Source: Alphaproteobacteria bacterium (lineage in GTDB: Bacteria > Pseudomonadota > Alphaproteobacteria > Bin95). From it: DNA of 41,241 nt. The notes under the pieces were generated by a model, which searched no databases, was not told the origin of the DNA, and saw nothing but the letters and a program-made list of their open reading frames with translations. A program made the translations under genes and the position numbers. Shown piece by piece: positions 1 to 8,810 of the stretch (within the stretch, counting starts at the first letter, position 1; the number at the start of each line of letters is the position of its first letter). The DNA lies in contig JAJDVH010000102.1 of assembly GCA_022826185.1 (NCBI GenBank), positions 1 to 41,241 of the forward strand. The letters are read 5' to 3'.

Positions 1-87
1 CCCCGCGCCGCTTTGGGCCTCCTCCCTGGCCCCCGCCGCGCCGGCCCCGCCCCCCCCCGCGGCCGCGCTGCATGAAGCCTCATGCCT

Positions 88-183
88 TCTCCTCGTCATG
101 CCCGGACTTGTTCCGGGCATCCATGCGGCCGTCCGGTGGAAGCGGTGGAGGGAGATGCCCGGAACAAGTCCGGGCATGACGGA
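88..183 (+). repeat. Alphaproteobacterial double-hairpin palindromic repeat, copy 1
   Basis: Two perfect hairpins face each other: ATGCCCGGA (98-106) with TCCGGGCAT (112-120), and ATGCCCGGA (155-163) with TCCGGGCAT (169-177). The spacer contains GCGGCCG and GGAAGCGG. The same module occurs at 17488-17574 in the opposite orientation. Dispersed repeats of this kind are common between genes in alphaproteobacteria and give spurious translations. Bases 1-75 before it are extremely C-rich (a run of nine or more C at 49-58). One plus frame stays open from the edge to a TGA at 73-75, but no gene can be recognised there. Confidence 0.85.
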
Positions 184-219
184 AGGACGTTCGGGCATGA
201 CGGAGGAACGTTCGGGTAT
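157..219 (+). repeat. Three degenerate 21-bp tandem units
   Basis: Units at 157-177, 178-198 and 199-219 share the ending (T/C)CGGG(C/T)AT and a central GGAA or AAGG block. The first unit is the right-hand hairpin of the palindromic repeat, so the array looks like local slippage from that arm. It lies just before the TRAP small permease and is not obviously functional. Confidence 0.6.
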
Positions 220-287
220 GACGGGATGAGCGGCCGGGCAGCCAACGGGAAACCGGCCCAATTTCGGAATCGGGACACTGGCCCGCC

Positions 288-893
288 ATGACGATGAACA
301 GGCTCACCCGCCTGCTCGAACCCGTTGCGCTCGGAATCCTCCTGTTCGGCGGGCTGGGGCTCATCATCTCGACATTTCTCGGCACGGCAGACGTCGTCGG
401 CACGCAGATGTTCGGCGTGCCCGTGCCGGGCGCCACCGAGATCACCGAGAGCACGATGGTGCTCATCGTCTTCGGCGCGCTGACCTACACGCAGATCCGA
501 CGCAGCCACATCCGGGTCGAACTGCTCTACATGCGGGCCGGCGCGCGCGGGCAGGCGGCGATGGACGTGTTCGCGAGCCTCATGGCGGTGCTGTTCTTCT
601 CGCTGCTGCTCTGGCAGGCGACCAACGAGGCGCTGTTCAGCATCAAGATCGACGAGGCGACATTCGGCCTGGTGCGCATGCCGCTCTGGCCGGCGCGCAT
701 CGTGCTGGCGGCCGGCACGGCGCTGCTCATCCTCCAGCTGCTGCTCGACCTGGTCGCGGACCTGGACCGCCTCGTCAAGGGCGGCGAGGCGCTCTCGGTC
801 CAGGAAATCATCGAGCGCGACATCGGGGTGCTCGAGAACATTCCGGCGCCGCCGGAGGCCATCGACCCCTTCGAGGACGAGGAGGACCGCTAG
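288..893 (+). CDS. dctQ: TRAP transporter small permease (DctQ family)
   Basis: This 201-aa protein has four hydrophobic segments (about residues 12-35, 50-66, 88-108 and 132-155), as expected for the DctQ subunit of a TRAP uptake system. The family motif region IRRSHIRVELL lies after the second segment. DctQ pairs with the large permease DctM in the inner membrane and needs a periplasmic DctP binding protein. No dctP is visible here, so it may lie upstream of the window. The stop is 3 bp before dctM, so the two are co-transcribed. ATG 288 or 294 could be the start; neither has a strong Shine-Dalgarno sequence. The acidic C-terminal tail (EDEEDR) is cytoplasmic by prediction. Confidence 0.9.
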   Translation: MTMNRLTRLLEPVALGILLFGGLGLIISTFLGTADVVGTQMFGVPVPGATEITESTMVLIVFGALTYTQIRRSHIRVELLYMRAGARGQAAMDVFASLMAVLFFSLLLWQATNEALFSIKIDEATFGLVRMPLWPARIVLAAGTALLILQLLLDLVADLDRLVKGGEALSVQEIIERDIGVLENIPAPPEAIDPFEDEEDR

Positions 894-896
894 GCC

Positions 897-2207
897 GTGC
901 TCGACCCCGCGACCGTCGGCGTCCTCGTCGCCATCGCGCTCGCCGCGATGCTGGGCTCGGGCGTGCATATCGGCGTGGCGCTCGGCCTCGCCGGCGTCTG
1001 GGGCACCTTCCTCGCCATCGGGCCCGACGCCGCCTGGGCGCAGCTTGCGACCATCCCGTTCAGCACCACCAACTCCTTCACGCTCGCGGTCATTCCGCTG
1101 TTCATCCTGATGGGCTCGCTGGCGACGCAGGCGGGACTGACGACCGACCTCTACCGCGCCGCCTACAACTGGCTCGGCCGGCTGCCCGGCGGGCTCGCCA
1201 TGGCGACGACGCTCGCATCGGCCGCTTTCGGCGCGGCCAGCGGGTCCACCGTGGTCAACGCCGCCGTCTTCACCAAGATGGCGCTGCCGCAGATGACCTC
1301 CTTCGGCTACGACCGCCGCCTCAGCGCCGGCTGCATCGCGGCCTCGGGCACGCTCGCCTCGCTCATTCCGCCGAGCATCCTGATGGTCATCTACGCCATC
1401 CTGACCGAGCAGTCGGTGGCGCTGCTGCTGGTGGCGGGGCTGGTGCCGGGCCTCCTGTCGGCGGCGCTCTACATGGCCGGCATCTACGCCATCGCGAAGC
1501 GGTTCCCCCATATCGCGCCGCGCTCGGAAATCCGGGTGTCCTGGGCCCGGCGCTGGCGCTCGCTCTACGGCGTGTGGGGCATCGCCTTCCTGTTCCTGCT
1601 GGTGATCGGCGGCATCTATACCGGGTTCTTCGTGCCGACCTATGCCGGTGCCATCGGCGCTTTCGGCGCCTTCCTGATCGTGGTCTTCAAGCGCCGTCTG
1701 AACGCCCGCACCGCCGTCGATACCTTCAAGGACGCCGGCATCACCACCTCGTCGATCTTCATCATCGTGATCGGCGGCATCATCTTTGCGCGCTACCTGA
1801 CCTATACCGGCATCGTCAACGACATCACCGGCGCGCTGCTCGCGCTGGAGCTCGGCAAATACACCTACTTGTTCGCCTTCGCGGCGATCTACCTCGTGCT
1901 CGGCATGCTGATCGACCCGATCGCGATCATGGTCATCACCTTGCCGGTCATGTATCCGATCCTGACCAAGGCCGGCTTCGACCCGATCTGGCTCGGCGTC
2001 ATCGCGATCAAGCTCGCCGAGGTCTCGCTCATCACGCCGCCGGTCGGCCTCAATGTCTATGTCGTGCGCAGCGCCTCGCCGATCCCGCTGAAGCTGGAGG
2101 AAGTGTTCGCGGGCGTGATGCCGTTCCTCGCCATCGACATACTGACCCTGCTGCTGCTGATCGCGATCCCGGAGATCAGCCTGCTGCTGCCCTCGCTGAT
2201 GCGCTGA
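897..2207 (+). CDS. dctM: TRAP transporter large permease (DctM family)
   Basis: This 436-aa protein, mostly transmembrane (about 12 segments), is the usual length for DctM, the ion-coupled transport subunit of TRAP systems. Family signatures visible are PLFILMGSLA near residue 65, GAASGSTVVNAAVF near 115, ASGTLASLIPPSILMVIY near 150, and LGMLIDPIAIMVITLPV near 340. The GTG start at 897 follows the dctQ stop by 3 bp. The 3' end overlaps the convergent hyuB gene by 32 bp, so the two transcripts run into each other. The substrate is unknown; the family imports organic acids and related compounds. Position beside the hyu genes suggests an acidic N-containing substrate or product, which is inference. 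Confidence 0.95.
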   Translation: MLDPATVGVLVAIALAAMLGSGVHIGVALGLAGVWGTFLAIGPDAAWAQLATIPFSTTNSFTLAVIPLFILMGSLATQAGLTTDLYRAAYNWLGRLPGGLAMATTLASAAFGAASGSTVVNAAVFTKMALPQMTSFGYDRRLSAGCIAASGTLASLIPPSILMVIYAILTEQSVALLLVAGLVPGLLSAALYMAGIYAIAKRFPHIAPRSEIRVSWARRWRSLYGVWGIAFLFLLVIGGIYTGFFVPTYAGAIGAFGAFLIVVFKRRLNARTAVDTFKDAGITTSSIFIIVIGGIIFARYLTYTGIVNDITGALLALELGKYTYLFAFAAIYLVLGMLIDPIAIMVITLPVMYPILTKAGFDPIWLGVIAIKLAEVSLITPPVGLNVYVVRSASPIPLKLEEVFAGVMPFLAIDILTLLLLIAIPEISLLLPSLMR

Positions 2208-4011
2208 CGGCCGCGGACGCCTCGTCCGCGCGGTCCTCGTCGGCATCGTAGTAGCGCCCGCGGTGGAACATCTTGGAAGGCCGCGGCATGGCGGCGCGGC
2301 GGGCGAGCGTGGCTTCGAGGTCCACCCGGTCGCCGGCCAGCAGGACGCCATAGTCGCGCGCGGCGGCTTCCCCGGACACGAAGCCGTCCAGCACATCGGC
2401 CAGCACGTCTTCCGCCGGGCGGTCGGCCGGGTTGCCCCAGCCGCCGCCGCCGGGCGTGACGATGCGGACCAGGTCGCCTTTCGCCAGGCGCGTCCCGTCG
2501 CTCATGGTCGCGATGTCCCAGGGCGCCGGGCCGTCGGGATTGACGATCACGCGGCCCGGCGCACCCGACAGGCCGCCATGGACCCCGAAGGCCGGTTGGC
2601 GGCAATTGTCCAGCCGGATGCCGAAGCGGGCCTCGTCCGACAACACCCGCACGTCGCGCACGATGCCGCAGCCGCCGCGCCAGCGCCCGGCGCCGCCACT
2701 GTCCCGGTGGATGCCGAACGCCTCGATCTCGACGCCGAATTCCATCTCGGCGAACTCGATCGGGTAATTCTCCTGGGCGACGTAATAGACCGCGTCGATG
2801 CCGTCGGCGAAGGTGCGCGCGCCGAAGCCGACCGAGAGGCCCTCGATGCAGAGCGGCTCGGTCCCGTCGGCGTTCCTGCCGCGCAGATAGTAGAGCACAT
2901 AGACGGAGGGCGCAGCCGACGCCTGCCCGCCGGTCGCCTGCGCCAGCGTGCCGAACAGCGCGCTGGTGACGCGGATCATGGTGTGCGAGCGCAGGCCGAG
3001 CGGCGCGGGAAACCGGGGCGCGACCAGCGTGCCGGGCTTCTTGACGACGCTCTCGACCGCGCGCTCGAAGCCGCCGTTCATGCCGATGCCGGGCCGGTCC
3101 ATGCACATCCAGAGGCCCAGCATGAATTTCGGCACTGAATCGTCCATGAGGAAGTTGATCGGCCCGTCGGCCTGCCGGTCGGATGCCGAGAAGTCCATCT
3201 CAAGCGCGCCGTTTCCCTTCCGCAACACCACGTCCACGAAATAGGACCGGTCGGTCACGGCGTCCGAGTCGATGCGGTCGCGGAACGCATATTCGCCGTC
3301 GGGAATGCGGGCGGCAATCTCGCTGCGGAGCGCGCCTTCGGTCTCGACCAGCATCGCCTCGAATGCGGCCTCCACCACCTCGACGCCGTGGCGCTCGACG
3401 GTTTCGGTCAGGCGGCGCGCGCCCAGCCGGCAGGCGGCCATGATCGCCCGGAGGTCGCCCCGCAGCATCTCCGGGAAGCGCGAATTGCGCATGAAGATGC
3501 GCACGACCTCCCTGTTCTCCACCCCTTCGCGCATCACCCGGACGGGAGGGATCATGATGCCTTCCTGGAAGACGGACACGGCATGCGGGCTGATCGAGCC
3601 GGGAACCGAGCCGCCTATGTCCCAGAGATGGCCCCACGCCTCCGCGAAGGCGAACAGCCGGCCCTCGTGGAAGACGGGCATGACGAACACCATGTCCGGC
3701 AGATGGCTGACGGCGCCGCCGACGCCGTAAACATCGTTGTACCAGTAGAGGTCGCCCGGCCGCATGGTCTCGGCCGGATATTCCTCCAGGATCGCATCCA
3801 CCAGATTGCCGGCGAGCGTGAGCGAGGTGGAGACCACGAGTTCGCCGTCGCGATTGAGGAAGGCGGTGAAGAAATCCTTCTTCTCGCGGATGAAGGGCGA
3901 CATGGCGGCGCGCGCGATCAGCGCCTCCATCTCCGACCGGGCCGCGTTGAGCGCGCCCTTGATGAGTTCCAGCGTGAAGCGGTTGGGCGCCGCCGAGGAT
4001 TCGGACGTCAC
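2176..4011 (-). CDS. hyuB: Hydantoinase B/oxoprolinase family subunit 1
   Basis: This 611-aa protein spans the hydantoinase-B/oxoprolinase domain (about residues 8-520). In the family, HyuB works with HyuA in ATP-dependent opening of cyclic amides (5-oxoproline, N-methylhydantoin) or carboxylation of ketones. Visible family blocks are FIREKKDFFTAFLN near 40, WYNDVYGVGGAVSHLPDMV near 92, EGIMIPPVRVM near 155, and GGGGWGNP near 522. The last 90 residues form a variable tail. The start is GTG at 4009-4011, overlapping the hyuA stop (GTGA), so translation is coupled. It is the last gene of the minus-strand operon hyuA2-hyuB2-SDR-hyuA1-hyuB1. The exact substrate cannot be read from sequence. Confidence 0.93.
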   Translation of the reverse strand: MTSESSAAPNRFTLELIKGALNAARSEMEALIARAAMSPFIREKKDFFTAFLNRDGELVVSTSLTLAGNLVDAILEEYPAETMRPGDLYWYNDVYGVGGAVSHLPDMVFVMPVFHEGRLFAFAEAWGHLWDIGGSVPGSISPHAVSVFQEGIMIPPVRVMREGVENREVVRIFMRNSRFPEMLRGDLRAIMAACRLGARRLTETVERHGVEVVEAAFEAMLVETEGALRSEIAARIPDGEYAFRDRIDSDAVTDRSYFVDVVLRKGNGALEMDFSASDRQADGPINFLMDDSVPKFMLGLWMCMDRPGIGMNGGFERAVESVVKKPGTLVAPRFPAPLGLRSHTMIRVTSALFGTLAQATGGQASAAPSVYVLYYLRGRNADGTEPLCIEGLSVGFGARTFADGIDAVYYVAQENYPIEFAEMEFGVEIEAFGIHRDSGGAGRWRGGCGIVRDVRVLSDEARFGIRLDNCRQPAFGVHGGLSGAPGRVIVNPDGPAPWDIATMSDGTRLAKGDLVRIVTPGGGGWGNPADRPAEDVLADVLDGFVSGEAAARDYGVLLAGDRVDLEATLARRAAMPRPSKMFHRGRYYDADEDRADEASAAVSASARAAAG

Positions 4012-6065
4012 GGGCCGCCCTCCGAGATGAGCAGATTGCCGTAGCGGTCGGTGAGCGCGGTCTGGCCGGGAAGAAGGACGGTCGTCGAGTCCAGCTGATC
4101 GACGATGGCGGGGCCTTCGATCACATGATCGGCAAGCAAGGTCTCGCGGCGATAGGTGGGCGTCGGCCGGAGCGTGTCGCCATCGAGACAGGCCGGGCGT
4201 GCGCCCGACGGCTCGGGGCGTTCGGAGGATGCGGCGGGCAGTTCCGGCAGCGCGAACCTGTCGGTCAGGCCGGTCGCCTCGACCCGCTGATTGACGATCT
4301 CGACCGGCGCGGCGGGTTCCGAAAATGTGTAGAGCCGCTCGTGCAGCGCATGGAAGTCGGCAATGAGCGCCGCCAGCGCCTTTTCGGTAATCGGGCCGTT
4401 GCAGGGCACGGTCAGTTCCACGCCCTGCTTCTCGTAGCGCATGTCGGCCGAGCGGCGGAACCGGCGGCGCTCCGGCGGGACGCCATTGGCCTCGAGGCGA
4501 CGGTCGGCCTCATGCGTCAGCTCTGCGAACAGCGCCTCTGTGGCGGCGGCGTCGAACGCGCCCGCGCGCTGCAGGCGGGTTGCGGCAAAGTCATATCTGA
4601 GGTCCGTCGCCAGCAGGCCGATGGCGCAGAGAATGCCCGGGAAGCGCGGCACCAGCAGGCGCGCCGCCTTGAGTTCGCGCATCAGCTCCGCGCCATGGAC
4701 AGGACCGGCGCCGCCGAACGCCGCGAGCGCGAAATCGCGCGGGTCGAGGCCGCGTTCGACCGACATCACCTTCAATGCCCCGGTCATGTTGGCGTTGACG
4801 AGATCGACGATTCCCCGCGCAGCGGCGGTGAGGTCCATGCCGAGCGGTTCCGCCACATGCCGGCGGATCGCGGCCTCCGCCGCTTCCGGCGCCAGCGCCA
4901 CTTCGCCGTCGAGGAGCGCCGGCGGGATACGGCCGAGCACAAGATTGGCGTCGGATACGGTGGGGCGCGCACCGCCCTTGCCGTAGCAGGCCGGTCCCGG
5001 ATCGGCGCCGGCGCTCTCCGGCCCGACGCGGATCGCGCCCTGCTCCGTCACTGTGGCGACGGACCCGCCGCCCGCGCCGATGGTGTGAATGTCGATCATC
5101 GGGAAGGCGAGCGGGTGGTCGCCGACCCGGCCTGTAGTGGAAAGAGCGGGCTGGCCGTTCCGGATGAGCGCGACATCGGCGCTGGTGCCGCCCATGTCGA
5201 TGGTCAGCAGGTCGCCGATCCCGGCGGCCCGCCCCAGCCAGGCCGCCCCGAGCGCGCCGGCGGCGGGGCCGGAAAGCGCGAGATGCACGGCGCCGCGGGC
5301 GGCCTCCTCCGGCAGGCAGGCGCCGCCGTTCGACTTCATCAGCAACAGCGGCGCCTCGACGGCGCGGCCGGCGAGCCCGGCGGAAAGCCGGCCGATATAG
5401 CGCCTGACCACCGGCTGGACCGAGGCGTTCAGCGTCGTGGCCACGGTGCGCTCATATTCCCGGAAGACGGGGAGGACATCGACCGAAAGCGCGATTTCGA
5501 CATCCGGCAGGCTGGAGCGGAGAATCTCGCCGACCCGGCGTTCGTGGGCCCGGTTGGCGTAGGAGTGCAGCAGGACGACGGCGACCGCATCGAGGCCGGC
5601 GGCCCGAATGGCCTCGGCAGCCGCCTCGACCGCAGGCTCGTCCAGAGGCGTTGCCTCGGTTCCGTCCAGACGGATCCGGCCGGGCACCTCGAAGATGTGC
5701 CGGGCCTGGACAGGCCGCCGGGGCTTGACCCAGGAGAACAGGTTGGCCGCGCGCGGGATTTCCGCCCGGCCTATCTCCAGCACATGGCGGAACCCCTTGG
5801 TAGTGACAAGGCCGGTGCGGGCGCCCTTTCCCTCCAGAATCGCGTTGGTGACGATGGTCGAGCCGTGCAGCACGGTCGCCACCTCCGCCGGATCGACGCC
5901 GGACCGGTCCAGCATCCTGTCCACGCCGCCGAAGAACCCGTCGGCGGGCGCGCTCGGCACGGAGGGCGACTTGGCGACATGAAGCGCGCCGCCGGCGCGG
6001 TCCGCCAGGATGACGTCGGTAAAGGTGCCCCCGACATCGAGGCTGAGCGCATGGCGCGCCGTCAT
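4008..6065 (-). CDS. hyuA: Hydantoinase A/oxoprolinase family ATPase subunit 1
   Basis: This 685-aa protein has the HyuA architecture: an N-terminal actin-like ATPase domain starting DVGGTFTD (residues 10-17), a second phosphate loop DMGGTSAD (290-297), the GAGGGS loop (330-335), then the GPESAG...GPACYG block. HyuA binds ATP and activates the cyclic amide or ketone for its HyuB partner. The open frame extends 53 codons upstream, but ATG 6065 starts ten residues before the ATPase motif, as in the family, and overlaps the upstream SDR stop (ATGA). The upstream extension lies wholly inside the SDR gene. It pairs with the hyuB downstream. Confidence 0.93.
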   Translation of the reverse strand: MTARHALSLDVGGTFTDVILADRAGGALHVAKSPSVPSAPADGFFGGVDRMLDRSGVDPAEVATVLHGSTIVTNAILEGKGARTGLVTTKGFRHVLEIGRAEIPRAANLFSWVKPRRPVQARHIFEVPGRIRLDGTEATPLDEPAVEAAAEAIRAAGLDAVAVVLLHSYANRAHERRVGEILRSSLPDVEIALSVDVLPVFREYERTVATTLNASVQPVVRRYIGRLSAGLAGRAVEAPLLLMKSNGGACLPEEAARGAVHLALSGPAAGALGAAWLGRAAGIGDLLTIDMGGTSADVALIRNGQPALSTTGRVGDHPLAFPMIDIHTIGAGGGSVATVTEQGAIRVGPESAGADPGPACYGKGGARPTVSDANLVLGRIPPALLDGEVALAPEAAEAAIRRHVAEPLGMDLTAAARGIVDLVNANMTGALKVMSVERGLDPRDFALAAFGGAGPVHGAELMRELKAARLLVPRFPGILCAIGLLATDLRYDFAATRLQRAGAFDAAATEALFAELTHEADRRLEANGVPPERRRFRRSADMRYEKQGVELTVPCNGPITEKALAALIADFHALHERLYTFSEPAAPVEIVNQRVEATGLTDRFALPELPAASSERPEPSGARPACLDGDTLRPTPTYRRETLLADHVIEGPAIVDQLDSTTVLLPGQTALTDRYGNLLISEGGP

Positions 6066-6811
6066 GGGCTGCCCATCACCGGCAGCGCCTGCCCGGTGAT
6101 CCAGCCGGCCCGGTCGGACGCAAGGAACAGCACCGCATAGGCGATGTCCTCCGGCAGGCCGAGCCGGCGCATGGCGATGCCCTCGACGATTGCCGCCCGC
6201 TCCTCCGGGCTGCGCGCCTCCCACTGGCGGACATAGTCGGGCGATGTCTGCGGCATGAGGCCGGGCGCGACCGCGTTGACGGTAATCCCGAAGGGCCCGA
6301 GTTCGGAGGCGAGCTGGCGCGCCAGACCGATCTGCGCCGTCTTCGCCGTGCCGTAGGAGTGGATGCCGGTGCGCGACACGCGCAGGCCCGCCCCGGACGA
6401 GATGAGGACGATCCGGCCCTGCCCCTTCGCCTTCATGCCCGGCGTCACCGCGCGCGCCACATGGAACGCGCCATCTACATTGACCGCCTGGATGGCGCGC
6501 CAGTCACCGTCGGTCACCTCCTCCAGGGGGCCGGCGATCCGTCCGCGCACGCCGCCGGCCGCGTGGACGGCGATGTCGACGGGGCCGATCCGGTCCACCA
6601 GCGCGTCGACGGCTGCGGAGTCGGTGACATCGAGCTCGTGGGCCTCGACCGGAAACCCGGCCGTTGCAGCGGTTTCCCGGGCCAGTTCGCCTTCGATATC
6701 CGCGGCATGAACCTCGGCGCGCTCGGCGGCGAAGGCATGGACGATGGCGCGCCCGATGCCGCGCGCCGCGCCGGTCACGAGGACGCGCTTGCCGGGAAAC
6801 GCGATTTCCAT
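6062..6811 (-). CDS. SDR-family oxidoreductase 1
   Basis: This 249-aa classical short-chain dehydrogenase has the cofactor motif TGAARGIG (residues 13-20), a catalytic Ser in ISSG near 138, and Y153-x3-K157. The usual NNAG motif reads HAAG (83-86), a tolerated variant. The acidic D at the end of beta-2 (AADIEG) suggests NAD(H) preference. It sits between two hyuA/hyuB pairs, overlapping the downstream hyuA by 4 bp and starting 4 bp after the upstream hyuB ends. An oxidation or reduction of the ring compound or opened product is a reasonable guess. ATG 6811 is chosen because translation further upstream would run through hyuB2. Confidence 0.9.
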   Translation of the reverse strand: MEIAFPGKRVLVTGAARGIGRAIVHAFAAERAEVHAADIEGELARETAATAGFPVEAHELDVTDSAAVDALVDRIGPVDIAVHAAGGVRGRIAGPLEEVTDGDWRAIQAVNVDGAFHVARAVTPGMKAKGQGRIVLISSGAGLRVSRTGIHSYGTAKTAQIGLARQLASELGPFGITVNAVAPGLMPQTSPDYVRQWEARSPEERAAIVEGIAMRRLGLPEDIAYAVLFLASDRAGWITGQALPVMGSP

Positions 6812-6815
6812 GCGG

Positions 6816-8810
6816 TCAGCCCCGCCCTGCGCCGAGCTGCGGGAACTCCGCCCTGAGCGCGTCGAAGGCCGCGCGAACCTCCGAGCCGTCGCCCCGGCGC
6901 GCGGGCGGGTCGAGCAGGTCGATGGCATCGAAAATCCGGTGCTTGGCATAGAAGCGCCAATGGACCGGGAGCGCCGCCAGGCATTCGGTCAGGACATCGT
7001 AGTTGGCGTCCGTCCAGACGGCCTCGAAGGCCGCCCGCTCGGGTCCCACATCGTAGAATCCGTTGGCCTTCCCGTTCGCGCGGTCGGCGCGCAGCGCCTC
7101 GGTGGCCGGGACATCGACTGCGCCGTCGGCAATGACCACGCCATAGGCCTCGCGCGCATGTCCGGTCGAAACCCAGCCCCGGCGCCAGTCCAGCAGCACC
7201 GCCTCGGGCTCGCGCCGGAAGGGGTCGCCCCAGCCGCCCGCGCCCCCGCAGGTGACATGGATGACCTCGCCGGGTCCGATGGTGAGGATGTCGGTGTTCT
7301 TCAGGTCCACCTCGCGGTTCGTGCCGGGATTCCTGATGAACTTCGATGCCGCGCCCGGCCGGCCGCCCTCGATGCCCCAGCCGGTAAAGATCGTCCTGTC
7401 CCTGTTGCGCGCCGTGACGCGGGTGTTCGGCGAGAATGCCTGGAACACGAGCTCCGTGCCCAGCCCGCCGCGATGCAGGCCGGGCCCGGCGGAGTCGCGG
7501 GCGAGACCGAAGCGGAGCACCTTGATGCCGGCTTCCGCCTCGTTGACCTCCGTCGGCGTGTTCTTCATGAAACCCTGGTTGGCGCCGGAACCGTCGGGGC
7601 CGTCCTCCATCGCGCGACCGCCGCCGCCGCCGCTCATCGGACTGATCGCCGCCATGATCCGCCGGCCCGTGCGGTTGTCTATCGTGTTGACATTCATGAT
7701 CGGCCCGCCGGAACCGGGCGCCCCCGCCATGCGGTCCGGGGCCGCCTGGGCGAAGGCGCCGAAAGTAAGCCCGTGCAGGCGGTAGCAGCTCAGCGTGCGC
7801 ATGCCGACCGCCGCCGGAAACTCCGGATTGACCATGGTGCCCGACGGCAGGATGCAGCGGCAGACGCGGGCGATGCCGGAGTTGAGGTAAAGCGACGGAT
7901 CCAGCGAATAGAGCACATAGGTCATGCCGACCAGCAGCAGCACATGGCGCTCATCGCCGCCGGTCGGCATGTTGAGCGAGGATTCGAGCTGCGGGTCGGA
8001 CCCGGTGAAATCGAAGATCAGCTCCTCGTCGCGGATTATCACCGTCAGCTTCATGCGGCAGGGCCGTCCGTCGACGGAGTCCTCGTCCATATAGTCCGCG
8101 AAGGGATAGGCGCCGTTCGGCAGGGCGCGGACAATGGCGCGCGCCTGCGCCTCGGCATAGTCCAGCAGGTCCGCCACGCCGTCGCGAAAGGTCTCGATGC
8201 CGAAACGCGCGATCATCTCGTGGACCTTGCGCTCGCCCGTATTGCAGGCGGCGATCTGGGCTTTCAGGTCGCCCCAGTTCTGGTCGGGCGCGCGGACATT
8301 GGCGAGGAAGATGTCGAGCACCTGCCGGTTGAGCGTCCCCTCCTCCAGAATCTTGACGGGAGGGATGCGCACGCCCTCCTGGTGGATTTCCGAAAGCGTG
8401 CGCGAGAGCGACGCCGGCACCGCGCCGCCGACATCGGTGTTGTGGATGTGGCCGACGGAAAAGGCCACGATTTCGCCCTCGTGGAAGATCGGTTTCCAGA
8501 TGTGCATGTCCGGCGAATGCGTGCTGACGAAGCCCGAATAGGGGTCGTTCGTCATGGCGATGTCGCCCGGCCGGTAGTCGTCGATCATGGCGATGGCGCG
8601 GCCGTAATTGAGGCCGACGAACCAGGTGGCGCCCAGCTCCGTGGGTGTGGCGAAGGTCTCCCCCTCCGGCGTGGTCAGGCCGGTGGTGAAGTCTTCGGTT
8701 TCCTTGACGAAGGTCGAGTGCGCCGTGCGGTAGAGCGTGTAGGCCATGCTTTCCGCAGCCGCGCGGGTGTGGTTCTTCAGGATTTCCAGCGTGACCTTGT
8801 CTATGGGCAT
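6816..8810 (-). CDS. hyuB: Hydantoinase B/oxoprolinase family subunit 2 (long form)
   Basis: This 664-aa HyuB protein carries MTNDPYSGFVSTHSPDMH near residue 95, EGVRIPPVKIL near 150, a glycine-rich patch (SGGGGGRAM) near 395, and CGGAGGWGDP near 523. After the HyuB core there are about 110 extra residues rich in Trp, Tyr and His (near 570-664), absent from the other two HyuB proteins in this window. The ATG at 8810 directly abuts the hyuA2 stop at 8811. Together with hyuA2 it forms the first pair of the five-gene operon. The long form could mean a different substrate from hyuB1. Confidence 0.92.
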   Translation of the reverse strand: MPIDKVTLEILKNHTRAAAESMAYTLYRTAHSTFVKETEDFTTGLTTPEGETFATPTELGATWFVGLNYGRAIAMIDDYRPGDIAMTNDPYSGFVSTHSPDMHIWKPIFHEGEIVAFSVGHIHNTDVGGAVPASLSRTLSEIHQEGVRIPPVKILEEGTLNRQVLDIFLANVRAPDQNWGDLKAQIAACNTGERKVHEMIARFGIETFRDGVADLLDYAEAQARAIVRALPNGAYPFADYMDEDSVDGRPCRMKLTVIIRDEELIFDFTGSDPQLESSLNMPTGGDERHVLLLVGMTYVLYSLDPSLYLNSGIARVCRCILPSGTMVNPEFPAAVGMRTLSCYRLHGLTFGAFAQAAPDRMAGAPGSGGPIMNVNTIDNRTGRRIMAAISPMSGGGGGRAMEDGPDGSGANQGFMKNTPTEVNEAEAGIKVLRFGLARDSAGPGLHRGGLGTELVFQAFSPNTRVTARNRDRTIFTGWGIEGGRPGAASKFIRNPGTNREVDLKNTDILTIGPGEVIHVTCGGAGGWGDPFRREPEAVLLDWRRGWVSTGHAREAYGVVIADGAVDVPATEALRADRANGKANGFYDVGPERAAFEAVWTDANYDVLTECLAALPVHWRFYAKHRIFDAIDLLDPPARRGDGSEVRAAFDALRAEFPQLGAGRG

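Noticed and set aside
96-2396. 766-codon minus-strand open frame
   Set aside because: It lies opposite dctQ/dctM and has the Arg/Asp/His/Glu-rich, low-complexity composition of an antisense shadow in GC-rich DNA.
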